Positions 20,903 to 30,801 of a DNA stretch of 64,000 nucleotides are shown piece by piece. The position numbers and the translations under genes are program-made. The stretch's first letter is position 1. Each line of letters opens with the position of its first letter. The stretch is taken from contig KV454013.1 in NCBI GenBank assembly GCA_001661245.1, positions 960,077-1,024,076 of the forward strand. The letters are read 5' to 3'. Below the pieces are notes generated by a model. The model had not been told where the DNA came from and searched no databases. It was given only the letters and a program-made list of their open reading frames with translations. The stretch comes from Pachysolen tannophilus NRRL Y-2460. Lineage: Eukaryota; Ascomycota; Pichiomycetes; Alaninales; Pachysolenaceae.

Positions 20903-22111
20903 ATGCTTTCAGGAATCAGTTTACAAAACGTCGCTCTTTTCTTAGCTGTTGGTTCTTTATCAGTTGCTGCAGACCCTGCAGGTCATGCAAATAAAGCACC
21001 ACAACATCATAAGCACCATTCACATCAAGACTTCAAGAGAGGAAATACATGTTCTTTCCCAACTAATGATGGCTTAGTGAGTATCACTCCAAATGAACAA
21101 AATGGTGGTTGGGCAATGAATACCAACCAACAATGCACTTCTGGTAATTATTGTCCATACGCTTGTCCTTCTGGTCAATTAATGCTGCAATGGGATACTA
21201 GTGCCACAAGCTATACTTATCCAGAATCTCAATACGGTGGTTTACACTGTAATGATGATGGTACAGTTTCCAAACCATTTTCTAACAAAGGTTACTGTTA
21301 TGATGGTAAAGGTACCGTTAAAGTAAATAACAATGCAGGTAGTGATGTCGCTTTCTGCCAAACTGTCTTACCTGGAAATGAAGCAATGTTGATTCCAACA
21401 AATATTGGTTCTGGTTCTACAGAGACGATAGCTGTTCCTGGTACTGAATATTGGGCACAAACAGCTGCACATTATTATATTAATCCACCTGGTGTTTCCA
21501 CATCGGATGCTTGTGCTTGGGGTACTAGTTCCAATACCTATGGTAACTGGGCTCCTTACGTTGCTGGTGCAAATATGGATGGATCTCAAAATACTTTTGT
21601 CAAGATTGGATGGAACCCAGTTTATTTGTCTGCTTATTCAAACACAAAACCAAATTTTGGTATTAGAATCACCTGTGATGATGAAAGTAAATGTAATGGT
21701 TTACAATGTGAAATTGATCCAAGTAATGGTGTTAACAGTGTTAACGCTTCTTCTTCACAAACTGGTTCCGGTAGTGCCAAATACTGTGTTGTAACTGCTG
21801 AACAAGGTTCCACTGCTAAGATTGAAGTTTTCAGTACTTCCAGTTCTAACAGTAAAAGAGAAGTTAAAGAAACTCTTAAATTCCCACTTTTTGATGGAGA
21901 GGATTCCAAAAAGACCAGCAAGGTATCAAACAATTCAACTGCCTCATCTGGTTCCTCATCAGCTCCTTCCACCACATCAAATGTCTCGATAGCATCTAAC
22001 GCATCGATTGCATCGGCTGTTAGTACCAGTGGTTCCTACAAGTTACAACCAAATTTCTGCTGCATTGCTTTAGTAATAGTGGCAGTTGTCACTCTTTTCT
22101 CAGGAGTTTAA
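20903..22111 (+). CDS. SUN-family cell-wall protein with GPI-like tail
   Basis: The 402-residue secreted protein has an N-terminal signal peptide (residues 1-22), a His-rich propeptide ending in Lys45-Arg46, a Kex2-type site, and a SUN domain from Gly47 to about residue 280. Its Cys pattern is Cys78-x5-Cys84-x3-Cys88-x27-Cys116, close to but not the same as the x5-x3-x24 signature of Sun4/Sim1/Uth1. The C-terminus has a Ser/Asn-rich stalk and a final hydrophobic segment (IALVIVAVVTLFSG) that resembles a GPI signal. Group I SUN proteins lack such a tail, so this looks like the group II branch that includes S. cerevisiae YMR244W. SUN proteins act on beta-1,3-glucan in septum and wall remodelling. 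A second KR site sits near residue 316. Confidence 0.88.
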   Translation: MLSGISLQNVALFLAVGSLSVAADPAGHANKAPQHHKHHSHQDFKRGNTCSFPTNDGLVSITPNEQNGGWAMNTNQQCTSGNYCPYACPSGQLMLQWDTSATSYTYPESQYGGLHCNDDGTVSKPFSNKGYCYDGKGTVKVNNNAGSDVAFCQTVLPGNEAMLIPTNIGSGSTETIAVPGTEYWAQTAAHYYINPPGVSTSDACAWGTSSNTYGNWAPYVAGANMDGSQNTFVKIGWNPVYLSAYSNTKPNFGIRITCDDESKCNGLQCEIDPSNGVNSVNASSSQTGSGSAKYCVVTAEQGSTAKIEVFSTSSSNSKREVKETLKFPLFDGEDSKKTSKVSNNSTASSGSSSAPSTTSNVSIASNASIASAVSTSGSYKLQPNFCCIALVIVAVVTLFSGV

Positions 22112-22808
22112 AATTTTCAAAAACTTTTTTTATTTATTTAAAGACAACGAATTTCGTTGATTCAACAGCTGCTTTATTGGGTTAATCCGGCAGGTTAGAT
22201 TTATTTTTTATTTAGAATTTAAATTTGAGTACAGAAGATGAAAGGATTTTACACATTCATTTTTTTAAACTTTTAAACTTTTACTTTCACTTATATATCA
22301 AATCCAACTTATTCTTACTCCTCACCACTAAAAGTTTGCTTTTTTTTGGTTATAGAAATTTTATATACTTTTCAATATATTTTATCATATATTATGGTTA
22401 AAACTGTTACTTCCCCACCATTATTATGTGTAGTTTATCTTAGTTCTTAGTAGTGTTAATGCCACCAATTGGCTCTCTAATTGACCTGTAAGTGTGGCGG
22501 GACGCTACCGTGCCAGCCCCTGAATTTTTTTTTTAATTTAACCGGCGGGAAGCCGCCTAAAATACCCCGATAAGGTACCCGCCGGCGGAAAACATAGCAT
22601 AATGTTGATTTAGTTCTTGGTGAAGAGATCACCACCACACCAATACATTTATTCATTTATGAATTTATAAATTTATAAGACATCTGTTCCCCAATTTTTC
22701 TTCTTGTTCCTTTTTGAGATTGTTGATCAGTTTTTTTCTTTCTTTTTCCTTTTTTTCCATTAATATATCAATTGATTGATTTGATTAGGCCAAATAGCTT
22801 TATTTAAA
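22112..22808. other. 697-bp intergenic region containing a GC-rich island
   Basis: The first part is the 3' flank of the SUN gene and includes the short palindrome CAACGAATTTCGTTG at about 22145-22159. The central GC-rich island is listed separately. Between the island and the SDR start there is AT-rich promoter DNA. No gene is seen. Confidence 0.6.
22491..22588. promoter_or_regulatory. GC-rich island with URS1-like palindromes
   Basis: In strongly AT-rich surroundings this 100-bp stretch holds GGCGG-gaag-CCGCC (about 22544-22557) and the perfect palindrome CCGCCGGCGG (about 22579-22588). AAGCCGCC resembles the Ume6-bound URS1 core AGCCGCC; CGG triplets in both orientations would also suit other zinc-cluster factors. 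It lies 220-320 bp before the start of the YMR226C-like gene. A CCAATTGG lies just upstream. Confidence 0.45.
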
Positions 22809-23612
22809 ATGTCATTAGCACAGAAAAGATTAGCCAATAAAGTTGTTTTAATCACTGGTGCCTCTGCTGGTATTGGTGAAAGCACTGCAAGAGAGTATGC
22901 TGCAGTTGCTAATGGAGAAATCAAGTTAATTCTTACTGCTAGAAGGATTGAAAAATTAGAATCTTTGAAATCAGAATTGGAAGCCAAATACCAAAATATT
23001 AAAGTTTTTGTTGGCTTTTTAGATGTTACTAAATTTGATAAAGTTTCAATTTTTTTAGAAAACTTGCCTTCAGATTTTAAAGAGATTGATATTCTTATTA
23101 ACAATAGTGGTAAGGCTTTAGGTTTGGATCCAGTTGGTGAAATTTTACAACAAGATGTTGAAGAAATGTTTCAAACTAATGTCCTCGGTTTAATAAATTT
23201 GACACAATTGGTCCTTAAAGGTATGAAACAAAGAAATAGAGGTGATATTGTGAACTTGGGTTCAGTTGCTGGAAGAGATGGTTACCCTGGAGGTTCCATT
23301 TACTGTGCTACAAAATCAGCATTAAGAGCTTTTACTCAGTCATTAAGAAAAGAATTGATAAACACCAAGATTAGAGTCATTGAAATCGATCCAGGTAATG
23401 TAGAAACCGAATTTTCAAATGTTAGATTTAAAGGTGATGTTGAAAGAGCTAAAAAAGTTTATGAATCCACTGAACCTTTAATTGCTGATGATATTGCTGA
23501 TCTAATTGTCTATACAACTTCTAGAAAAGAAAACACTGTAATTGCAGAAACATTAATCTTTTCAACCAATCAGGCAGGTGCTTATCACATTTACCGCGGT
23601 CCTTTTAACTAA
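22809..23612 (+). CDS. YMR226C: NADP-dependent 3-hydroxy acid/serine dehydrogenase (YMR226C-like SDR)
   Basis: The 267-residue classical SDR matches S. cerevisiae YMR226C in length and through most of the sequence. TGASAGIG is at 16-23, the NNSG variant of NNAG at 98-101, the catalytic Ser152 ([11 protein letters not shown]), and Tyr165-CAT-Lys169. The blocks [13 protein letters not shown] and [10 protein letters not shown] are near-identical to the yeast protein, and the Arg pair after LTA suggests NADP preference. The yeast enzyme oxidises L-allo-threonine, serine and related 3-hydroxy acids in the cytosol. There is no targeting sequence. All catalytic residues are present and the frame is intact. 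Transcription may respond to factors binding the GC-rich palindromes 220-320 bp upstream. Confidence 0.92.
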   Translation: MSLAQKRLANKVVLITGASAGIGESTAREYAAVANGEIKLILTARRIEKLESLKSELEAKYQNIKVFVGFLDVTKFDKVSIFLENLPSDFKEIDILINNSGKALGLDPVGEILQQDVEEMFQTNVLGLINLTQLVLKGMKQRNRGDIVNLGSVAGRDGYPGGSIYCATKSALRAFTQSLRKELINTKIRVIEIDPGNVETEFSNVRFKGDVERAKKVYESTEPLIADDIADLIVYTTSRKENTVIAETLIFSTNQAGAYHIYRGPFN

Positions 23613-24487
23613 TTTTATAATAATACATAGTAATTATATAGTTAATTCTTTCAATTTGTTGTGGTTAATTAATCATTTCAATTCCTCTATAAATTTTGTA
23701 TGAAAGAAATTTATTTCCTCGGAAAAATGCTCTAACTCCAAGTAGAAAAAAGAACATTCTTTTCTTTTTTTTATTACTTTTTTTACATTCGAGCTACTAA
23801 GCTACTAAGCTACTAAAGTTAATGTAGATTGTAAATATAGTAAGTAAATAGTTAATTGGAGGAGAAGATGTGGTCATCTATACCTCATAGCTGGAGTAAC
23901 AATTATAGATACACATGTATATAGAGGTGCTTTTTTTCAAACTCATCCCAAAATATTTAATACCGAAAAAAAGCAATAATGAAAAAAAAAAAAAGACTAT
24001 ACATTATCTTAAGACTAACCATGCATTCATTAAACATTAATACTAACTAATTGTACACAAAATTAATAATAAATTAGACCCTGTAGGAAAGTCCATTTAG
24101 AATTTATTTAAAATTAATTTTAATTTTAATTTTAATTTTGATTTCATGGCAAATCACCAATGCGCATGGTAAATTATTTTATATGAAAGGCTTTCAAATT
24201 TTTTTTTTACCTGCGGTGGATTTAACTTTCGTAGCAAATGAATTTTTTCAATTTATAAAGGAGAAATTAGACACTGTAATATAAAACTAACAGAAATATA
24301 AATTTGAGCAAAAAAGTGAAATAAAGTCCAATCATCCTCATCCTAGATGACTATTAAGAAAGCCAAAAGGCAAAGCTAACAAAAAAGAAAAAAGTGAAAA
24401 AAAAAAAAAAAAAAAAAGAAAAAAGAAAAGAAAAGAAAAAAAAAGAAGCCTGCTTTCACCGCAACAGCATATTCAACACCAACATCA
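23613..24487. other. 875-bp intergenic region with a possible leader intron
   Basis: Contains three tandem GCTACTAA units at about 23792-23816 and a long homopurine tract at about 24381-24448 just before the next start codon. A GTAAGT at about 23840, TACTAAC at 24041-24047 and TAG at 24075-24077 would make a 238-nt intron in a 5' leader, but there is no coding evidence for it. Confidence 0.4.
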
Positions 24488-25407
24488 ATGGACTCGGCAT
24501 TTAACAGCTACAACAATCCATCCAATACTGCCATGAATCCTAACTATAACACCGGTGAATATACAGTTGGTCAATCATTCAACAATACAACCACATCACC
24601 GTTTGAAAGTTTAAACTTATCAGACATACCTAGTCTTTCAAGTTCAAGAACAAATAGTTTTGCTTCCAACACTTTGATATCACCATTGACGAGCAATAAT
24701 AGTAATGGTATTCTTAATTCAAGTACTGTAAGCTCAAATTCTAATACAGGATCATTAAATAATTCAGTGAATCCATCGAATTTTCCAAACCCAACTAAAA
24801 AAATGAAAAAACTTTACTACCAGAAAGTAAAAGATTAATTTTACCTAGTACTGCTTCAATATCTGTTACATCAAGTCCAACGAAAACATCATCATTAGAT
24901 TATAATTTAAACGATCTCGTTAAATTTCAAAAAATTAGAAGACCTTCATATTCATCAGATTCATCTTTGTCTTCAATGTCAGATACAAATGGTCAGAATA
25001 ATAACTCCAATTTTTTCAATCCATCATCTAATCGTCGTCATTCAGATTCAAGATTATCACTTGCTGAATTAACATCTTTTTTAAAATTGGGTGATGATTT
25101 GAAAGAAACTGCCACCCGTGAGAAAAATATCTTGACCGTATTAAAAGATGAATTAGGTTTTGAATTGGGTTTAAAGACTTGGATAAGAGATACTTCTTTA
25201 GCTAAAAGAGTTCAATTAATTGAAAATTTGACTGAAATTGTCGAAAACCGATACCACTACGGTTACGATAAGAAGATTATAGAAGTTATCGTAAGAAGAG
25301 CAAGTTATTATACAATGCAAGGAAGACTTAGGAGAGAAAGGAGAATTGAACAAAAGGGTAAGATGAACTTGTCTTTGGTCAATAAAGTCAGAAAAAATAA
25401 AAAATAA
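24488..25407 (+). CDS. probable regulatory protein, one base short in an A run
   Basis: Two plus-strand frames join at an A homopolymer. Frame one (24488 to about 24808) encodes a Ser/Asn-rich 107-residue start. The second frame (from about 24811) continues with TLLPESKRLILPSTASI and runs to the stop at 25407. Adding one A in the run at 24806-24811 would give a continuous protein of about 306 residues. The sequence continues smoothly in style across the join, so I read it as one gene with a sequencing error or a real frameshift. The C-terminal 100 residues are folded and basic (LKDELGFELGLKTWIRD... VRRASYYTMQGRLRRERR). They weakly recall the Vhr1 DNA-binding region (hydrophobic-W-RR-LI, then a basic VRR block); I regard that as a guess. 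The Ser-rich front is typical of yeast regulators. Confidence 0.65.
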
Positions 25408-25611
25408 TTGTAGCAGAGTAGTATATAATTTTGATATTTACTTCTCACTCTCAGTTCACTCCCCAAATATACATATATATATGTGTCATTTCTTTGTCTC
25501 TTTTCAGGTTTACATTTGTTTCGTTTTTTCTTTTTTTTTTTTTATTAAGCTATATTTCTTATCAGTTATTTATTTCATTATTTTGTATTTATTGCTTTTA
25601 TATGGTTGTTA

Positions 25612-26196
25612 CTATTTTGTAATCGTAGCTAATGTATTAACAACGTTATCACCGGAACAATTACGAGTCAACATCTGCAACTCTTCTTGTAGCTTATCAA
25701 TTATCACATTATGTTCATCTTTACTATTGCCATTGCCGTTTGCATTACTATTGCCATTGCTATTGCCATTGATATTAGTGTTCCTAATGTGGCTTCCGTC
25801 ATCATTGTTTTGATGTTTGTCTATATTTACCAAGTTTTTATCCCATTCTGAATTTGCCATATTTATAAAATCAGCCTCAGAATTCATATTGAACATACCA
25901 AAATTGGTTAAATCTTTATCATTGGCAACTATTGGATCTCCTAAATTAAAACTATAACTCTTCAAAGATTGATCATTATCATATAGTCCTCCCAACAAGG
26001 CACCATATGGGTTTTCAAGCAACAGCAGACCATCGTTCATCAAACCTATTTGGTGATGAGCATTACCATTACCATTACCACTGCCACCGTTATTACTATT
26101 GAATCCCAACAACGATGATTTCTGTGTGGCTGTTGAGTTACTGCTATTGGTACCATAGATATCTAATAGTGCCTGGTTAAATAAACACTGATCCAT
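25612..26196 (-). CDS. hypothetical Asn/Gly-rich protein, 194 residues
   Basis: The ATG at 26196 opens a 194-residue frame, MDQCLFNQALLDIYGTNSS..., that converges on the preceding gene 204 bp away. It has Gly/Asn repeats at about residues 32-46 and a longer Asn/Gly/Ser stretch at about 138-158. A hydrophobic and acidic middle (LLLLENPYGALLGGLYDNDQ) and a short possible coiled coil near the C-terminus (DKLQEELQMLTRN) are visible. No signal peptide, zinc motif or known family is recognised. The composition resembles small yeast regulatory or prion-like proteins. Its upstream region is 4.6 kb long, unusual for so small a gene and reminiscent of heavily regulated yeast genes. Coding status is plausible because the frame is long for the base composition and starts with ATG, but it is not certain. 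Confidence 0.55.
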   Translation of the reverse strand: MDQCLFNQALLDIYGTNSSNSTATQKSSLLGFNSNNGGSGNGNGNAHHQIGLMNDGLLLLENPYGALLGGLYDNDQSLKSYSFNLGDPIVANDKDLTNFGMFNMNSEADFINMANSEWDKNLVNIDKHQNNDDGSHIRNTNINGNSNGNSNANGNGNSKDEHNVIIDKLQEELQMLTRNCSGDNVVNTLATITK

Positions 26197-26544
26197 TACG
26201 TTTTGATTGGCTATTGGCTAAAAAAAAATCAGCTGCAGATGGAAAACACTGAGCGAGACTTGAAGAAGAAGAAACCAAAAAAAAAAAAAAAAAAAATTAA
26301 CCTTTAATGGAGGGGGAAAAAAAAAAAAACTAATATATCATTTGAAAAGGAATTTCGAAAGATAAATTAATTTACAAGTTACCTTGTGATTTTATTATAT
26401 ATATAATTTTTTTTTCAAAAAAAAAAAAAAAAGACTTAATTCTGATATTGGGACCAACTAATGAGAAATTGATAAGAAAAGTTTACTTAATAAAAGCTCA
26501 TGCACAATTATGCAACTAAAGGTGACTAAAATAAAAGTTTATTT

Positions 26545-26580
26545 TTTAGTTCTGAAAATAGGCATTTAGTTCGGAAAGTA
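26545..26580. repeat. 20-bp direct repeat pair
   Basis: TTTAGTTCTGAAAATA and TTTAGTTCGGAAAGTA (14 of 16 identical) lie 20 bp apart, separated by GGCA. The second copy includes TTCGGAAA. Confidence 0.75.
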
Positions 26581-26710
26581 AAATAATAACAGAAATAAAG
26601 TACATTCACCATGTCCAATAATCGGAGTGGATATAGATCGATTAATTGACTTGAGCATTTCCAAACATTTATGTTAAGCACTTTTATTTTAATTATAAGT
26701 ATATAGATAG

Positions 26711-26766
26711 TTTCTAAGGTTCAAAAGTTCTAAAGTTCTGAAGTTCTAAAGTTCTAAAATTCTAAG
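26711..26766. repeat. 8-bp tandem array, about seven GTTCTAAA units
   Basis: Seven consecutive 8-mers read TTTCTAAG, GTTCAAAA, GTTCTAAA, GTTCTGAA, GTTCTAAA, GTTCTAAA and ATTCTAAG. The array stops only 6 bp before the inverted-repeat element and shares the TTC core with the upstream 20-bp repeats. Confidence 0.85.
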
Positions 26767-26772
26767 CAAAAT

Positions 26773-26904
26773 AGAGCACTAGTAAATGGGGCTTTATTCA
26801 ATAATACCTCTCTGTCTTATATTTATTCACACTACTTTTTAAAATGTATAGTACCAAGATCTATTTAAGTATAAAACAAATATGGCCCCACGTTCTAGTG
26901 CTCT
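26773..26904. repeat. 132-bp element bounded by inverted repeats
   Basis: The ends AGAGCACTAG-taaat-GGGGC and GCCCC-acgtt-CTAGTGCTCT are reverse complements over 17 of 20 positions (10 bp perfect, then 5 bp perfect after a mismatched spacer). The interior (about 90 bp) is AT-rich and noncoding. The layout suits a miniature inverted-repeat transposon remnant, or a long hairpin RNA. I see no clear target-site duplication, so a mobile origin is unproven. Confidence 0.6.
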
Positions 26905-28385
26905 TTATTTTTTAATCTAGACATTTTAATGGAATTGTGGTGATGAAATCATTGAATTCTTTTTTATCTTGTTTTTCTGACTAAAAAATTACTCATTAGC
27001 AATTTTTGATTGTTCGGACTTTAGATAGTATGTAATACATAGCTCATAAACTTTCCATTTATCCCCATACATTTACAATGAAATACGTACGAATTAAAAA
27101 TCATGAAAAAAAAAAAGAAAAGTAAAAACTTGTGCGTATTCGAATAGAGTTATGAGCTTGATTGATGAGTAGATCATTGACAAAACACAAAGAAAATATT
27201 AATACGGCTGTTCAACAAACAAACTTTGATTTTAAAAGAAACGAATTGCTCTGTTACGAGATTAAGATTACGGATTCCTTTCTTATTAAGATGTAGAAAA
27301 TTTTTTTTTTTTTTCATTTTTTTTTTTTTTTTTAATGCCATTTCTTAACTCCTATTTGATTTGATTTACAAAGATCTTTCAAGTTCTGTTAACTTTAATT
27401 TAATTTTTAAGAATAGGCATTGGTAATAATAATCCAGAATCTATGGGCTATGTACAAAAAAAGAAAAAAAAAAATAAATTGTTTATTTCTCCATAAAAAA
27501 AGATTGGAAACAAATAAAGATTTTCAGTTAAGTTGAGTCTTTCTTTGTGACGATGATCATATTAAGTAATAAAATTATTACTAAAGTTTCTTTTTTTTCA
27601 TATATCTTTTTTCGTCTAAAAACCAAATAGAGTTTGTGGCAGTTAACAGGACACAAGGGATTAAAAGTAATTATAAAAATTACAGTTAAATGCATATTCC
27701 AGCCAGCTATAAAAATGGGAAAAAAAAAAAAAAGGATGTGAATAGTACCAATATGTTAATTTTGCTTTTTCAACCGTAATTAATTTTATTTTTTTTTATT
27801 TTTTTATTTTATTTTGTAACTTATCATTAATATGACCTTTTTCTAATTATTTCGTATAGTGTTAATCAGTTAATCATGTTACATTGTATCTTGTAACCTT
27901 TTTTTTTTGAAACAGTTTCTACCACTTATACAATCTCTACTACTATTATTATCATTACATGAGCCGGATGTCGTAATACTTTTTCCTGTAGACGCTAATG
28001 CATAATCGTTACATAGAACAGATGAATTGTTTATAAACTTTATTATTTCACTTATATAAAACCGGAAATTTAATAACCATCCTCTTGAACTTACAATTAA
28101 ATTTCAAAAAAAAAAAAAAAAAAAAGCTAATTTAAAATTAATAAATAATTATGATATTAGTTAATTATTTTAATTATTTTTCAGTATTATATATATATAT
28201 ATTAAGATTTAAAGTTAATGTTTTTTCTATTTTTTTTTTTTTTTTTTTGATTAAGTAGATTAACTGTTTTGAATACAGAAAAATTATAATTCAATTTTCT
28301 ATTAGTTTTTTTTTTTGGAAAAACCTTGTGATGTTAGTATTATTGTAATTCTTTAGTACTTTTGTTCTTTAGTACTTCTTCCGAT

Positions 28386-28410
28386 TGATAGAAGTATACA
28401 GTTTCTATCA
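28386..28410. other. 8-bp hairpin in gene-free region
   Basis: TGATAGAA and TTCTATCA form a perfect 8-bp stem around a 9-nt loop. A GCTTTT repeat follows at about 28428-28447. No flanking gene explains it. Confidence 0.4.
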
Positions 28411-29736
28411 TGACTGCAATAGTGCTCTTGCTTTTGCTTTTGCTTTTCACCGTTAGAAGTTCTACATAATAGTAAAACCGTTAAAGATTATTTTAATGAA
28501 AATAATTAAATTTTTTTTTTTTTTTTTTTTTGGGAAAAGTTAATTAAAGATTCAATTCTACCAAGAGCAAGTTAGGAAAAATGCAAATTATGGATTGTAT
28601 ATTAGGTACATTAGTTAAACTCTTTTCTGCAATTCAATAAAGGTGAGTTAACTTTTGATCTTCAGTAAACTCTTTCTCTTTCATGTTTTTTTTTTTTTTG
28701 GTCATTTTTCGTAATTTAATCGGATACATAAATTAAAAGCGGGGAATAATCTTAAAATAAAATTATGAAAGATGAAATAATGAATATCATATTGGTTGAT
28801 TCTTTTAAAAAAAAATGTGAATAATTTGATTCTGGAGTTGTGTAAATGGTTTCAGTTTCAAAATCTCTGTTTCCATTTGATAAACCAATAGATCACTTTT
28901 AGTTTGAGGCCATAAATAAAGAAAGAAAAAAAAAATTTTTGGGATAAGGTAACCCATACAACGATATCTATATCTAGCACGAACCCATAAAATATTATAG
29001 ATCGTAGAAATTAAATTGGTTAAAAAAATAGATAAGAACGGATATACATGGTTTTGGTTTTAGATGCATTTCTATTTCTTATTTTTTTTTTTCTTTCTTT
29101 TTTTTTGCCTCTTTTCTTTTTCAAAATAACATTAATCAAAATGTCTCTATTATAAAGTAAAGCATGAAACAGATCTAAAAATTTCTATTTGGAGGCTGAT
29201 TTTATTAGTATTAAAGATTTTTGGTACTTGGTATTGAAGTTAAAATAGAGTGTACGTAAAATATAATAAATATTAATGAATAAAGTAGATCTTTGAATTG
29301 GATGTGTGTGTGGGGTTTTTTTTTGTTTTTTGATTTTTTTGTTTTGACCTTATTGTATAAAAATTAAAACTTCATTACAAGTAAAAAGAAGAATAAATAG
29401 AAGTAGAAGTAGAAGCCCCAAATTGATTTCAAAAATCTTTAATCACAGTTACGGAGCCGAAAATGTTCATATTATAGATGCGAGTAAATGTTAGATGGGT
29501 CCGCCCTCCATATGGATCTCAATTCTTAATTAATCACCAATGCGAAATCTTTCCTGCAATTGAAACTTTTAGTTCAACTATATTTATTAAGAAGACATAA
29601 TGTTTTAAAATTACCTACATAATTTCTATGCATAAAAAATAAAACTTACAGCTAACAAGTATAATATTATTTATTAGATTTTCATTTTTAGTTATAGGTT
29701 TTTTTTGTTATACAGCCAGCCGTTCTAGTGGCAGAA

Positions 29737-29795
29737 GGAGAAGAAGAAGAAGAATAAGAGAAGAGAAGAGAAGAGAAGAGAAGAGAAAAGAAGAT
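29737..29795. repeat. AGAAG purine tract
   Basis: About 60 bp of uninterrupted or nearly uninterrupted purines made of AGAAG and GAGAA units on the plus strand, within the gene-free region. Such tracts can form triplex-like structure or be length-variable. Confidence 0.75.
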
Positions 29796-30801
29796 AGAGC
29801 CAAAAAACAAAAAAAAAAAAAAGTTAGAAAACTGAATATTATAGATTTTTCAGAATGTAAACAAAGACATAAATAATAATAAAAAAAAAAAGTTACTAGT
29901 TATTTTTAGGCTATCTTCAGAATAGACTGATAGTCTGGTTAAGATGGTTTAAACCATGATTGGTTGTTATACCCTTATTTTCCCTGCTTGGACAATTTTT
30001 TTTTTTGTTCTTTAACAAAAATGGGTTTTAACTTTCAATCCAAACCTTTTTTGTACAAAATAGTGGTTGCTATGATGTCCTCAACCTCGTTGCATTATTT
30101 GGAGTTTTGTTTAATATCTAATTAAATAAAAATTAATAAGATAAGGGGCTAAAGATGTGGTGCTAACTAAAAATCTATCACTTGTGTCTAATAATGGAAA
30201 ATGCATGATATTATAATTAGATGCACCACAGTATCAAACAATATCTTTTAGCTTAACTTCTAGAAGATAAGGAATTTTCTAAATTAATAATTTTTCTTAT
30301 TTGCAAAAAAAAAAATAAATAAAAAAATTAAATTTCAAAGTCCTATTCAACAATCCATGTTATCCACGGATACATGATGATGATGATCATTATGTCTAGA
30401 TAGATCATAATAAAACTAAATCCAATTATAAAACCATATCCTTTAGTATGAATGTAAAGTTCATTAATTCCTTAATTTTTTTTAAATAATTAATACCGAG
30501 GCCGATTATCAAACTAACTCATCCATTCTCTTCACCTTCTATCGCTCGTTATCTTTAATACCGAAAAAAAAATGAAAGAAATAATCAAATTTCCTAAAAC
30601 AGAATTTTGTATTTTAGAAAACGACCAAAATAGATTTTAAGATTTTTTTTTTATTTTTTCTTTCTAAGTATTTTTGATTTCGTTATTCTTTAATTTTAAC
30701 AAGAATCAAAACAAGACAAAACAAGACAAAGAATTGATTGTTTAATGATTTTTTTTAAGTTTCAAATAATTCGTTGTATCTATTAGTTTTTTTGGTATAT
30801 A

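Larger units (their letters stand above)
26197..30801. other. 4.6-kb gene-free region
   Basis: No frame of 60 codons or more exists on either strand. The DNA is AT-rich with many A and T runs of 10-22 bases. Near its left end (26545-26904) it holds a 20-bp direct repeat, an 8-bp tandem array and an inverted-repeat element, listed separately. A hairpin lies at 28386-28410, a purine tract at 29737-29795 and a tandem TTCTTTAGTACTT pair at about 28351-28378. A GC-richer spot occurs at about 29497-29515. It separates the small Asn/Gly-rich gene from EXO84 and is bidirectionally upstream of both. It may be a long regulatory region, contain noncoding RNA genes, or be a centromere; sequence alone does not decide. 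Confidence 0.6.

Noticed and set aside
26570-26577. TTCGGAAA as part of a point centromere CDEIII element
   Set aside because: On the minus strand it reads TTTCCGAA with partial CDEIII similarity, but I see no CDEI (RTCACRTG) at the right distance and no strongly AT-rich CDEII of about 80 bp.
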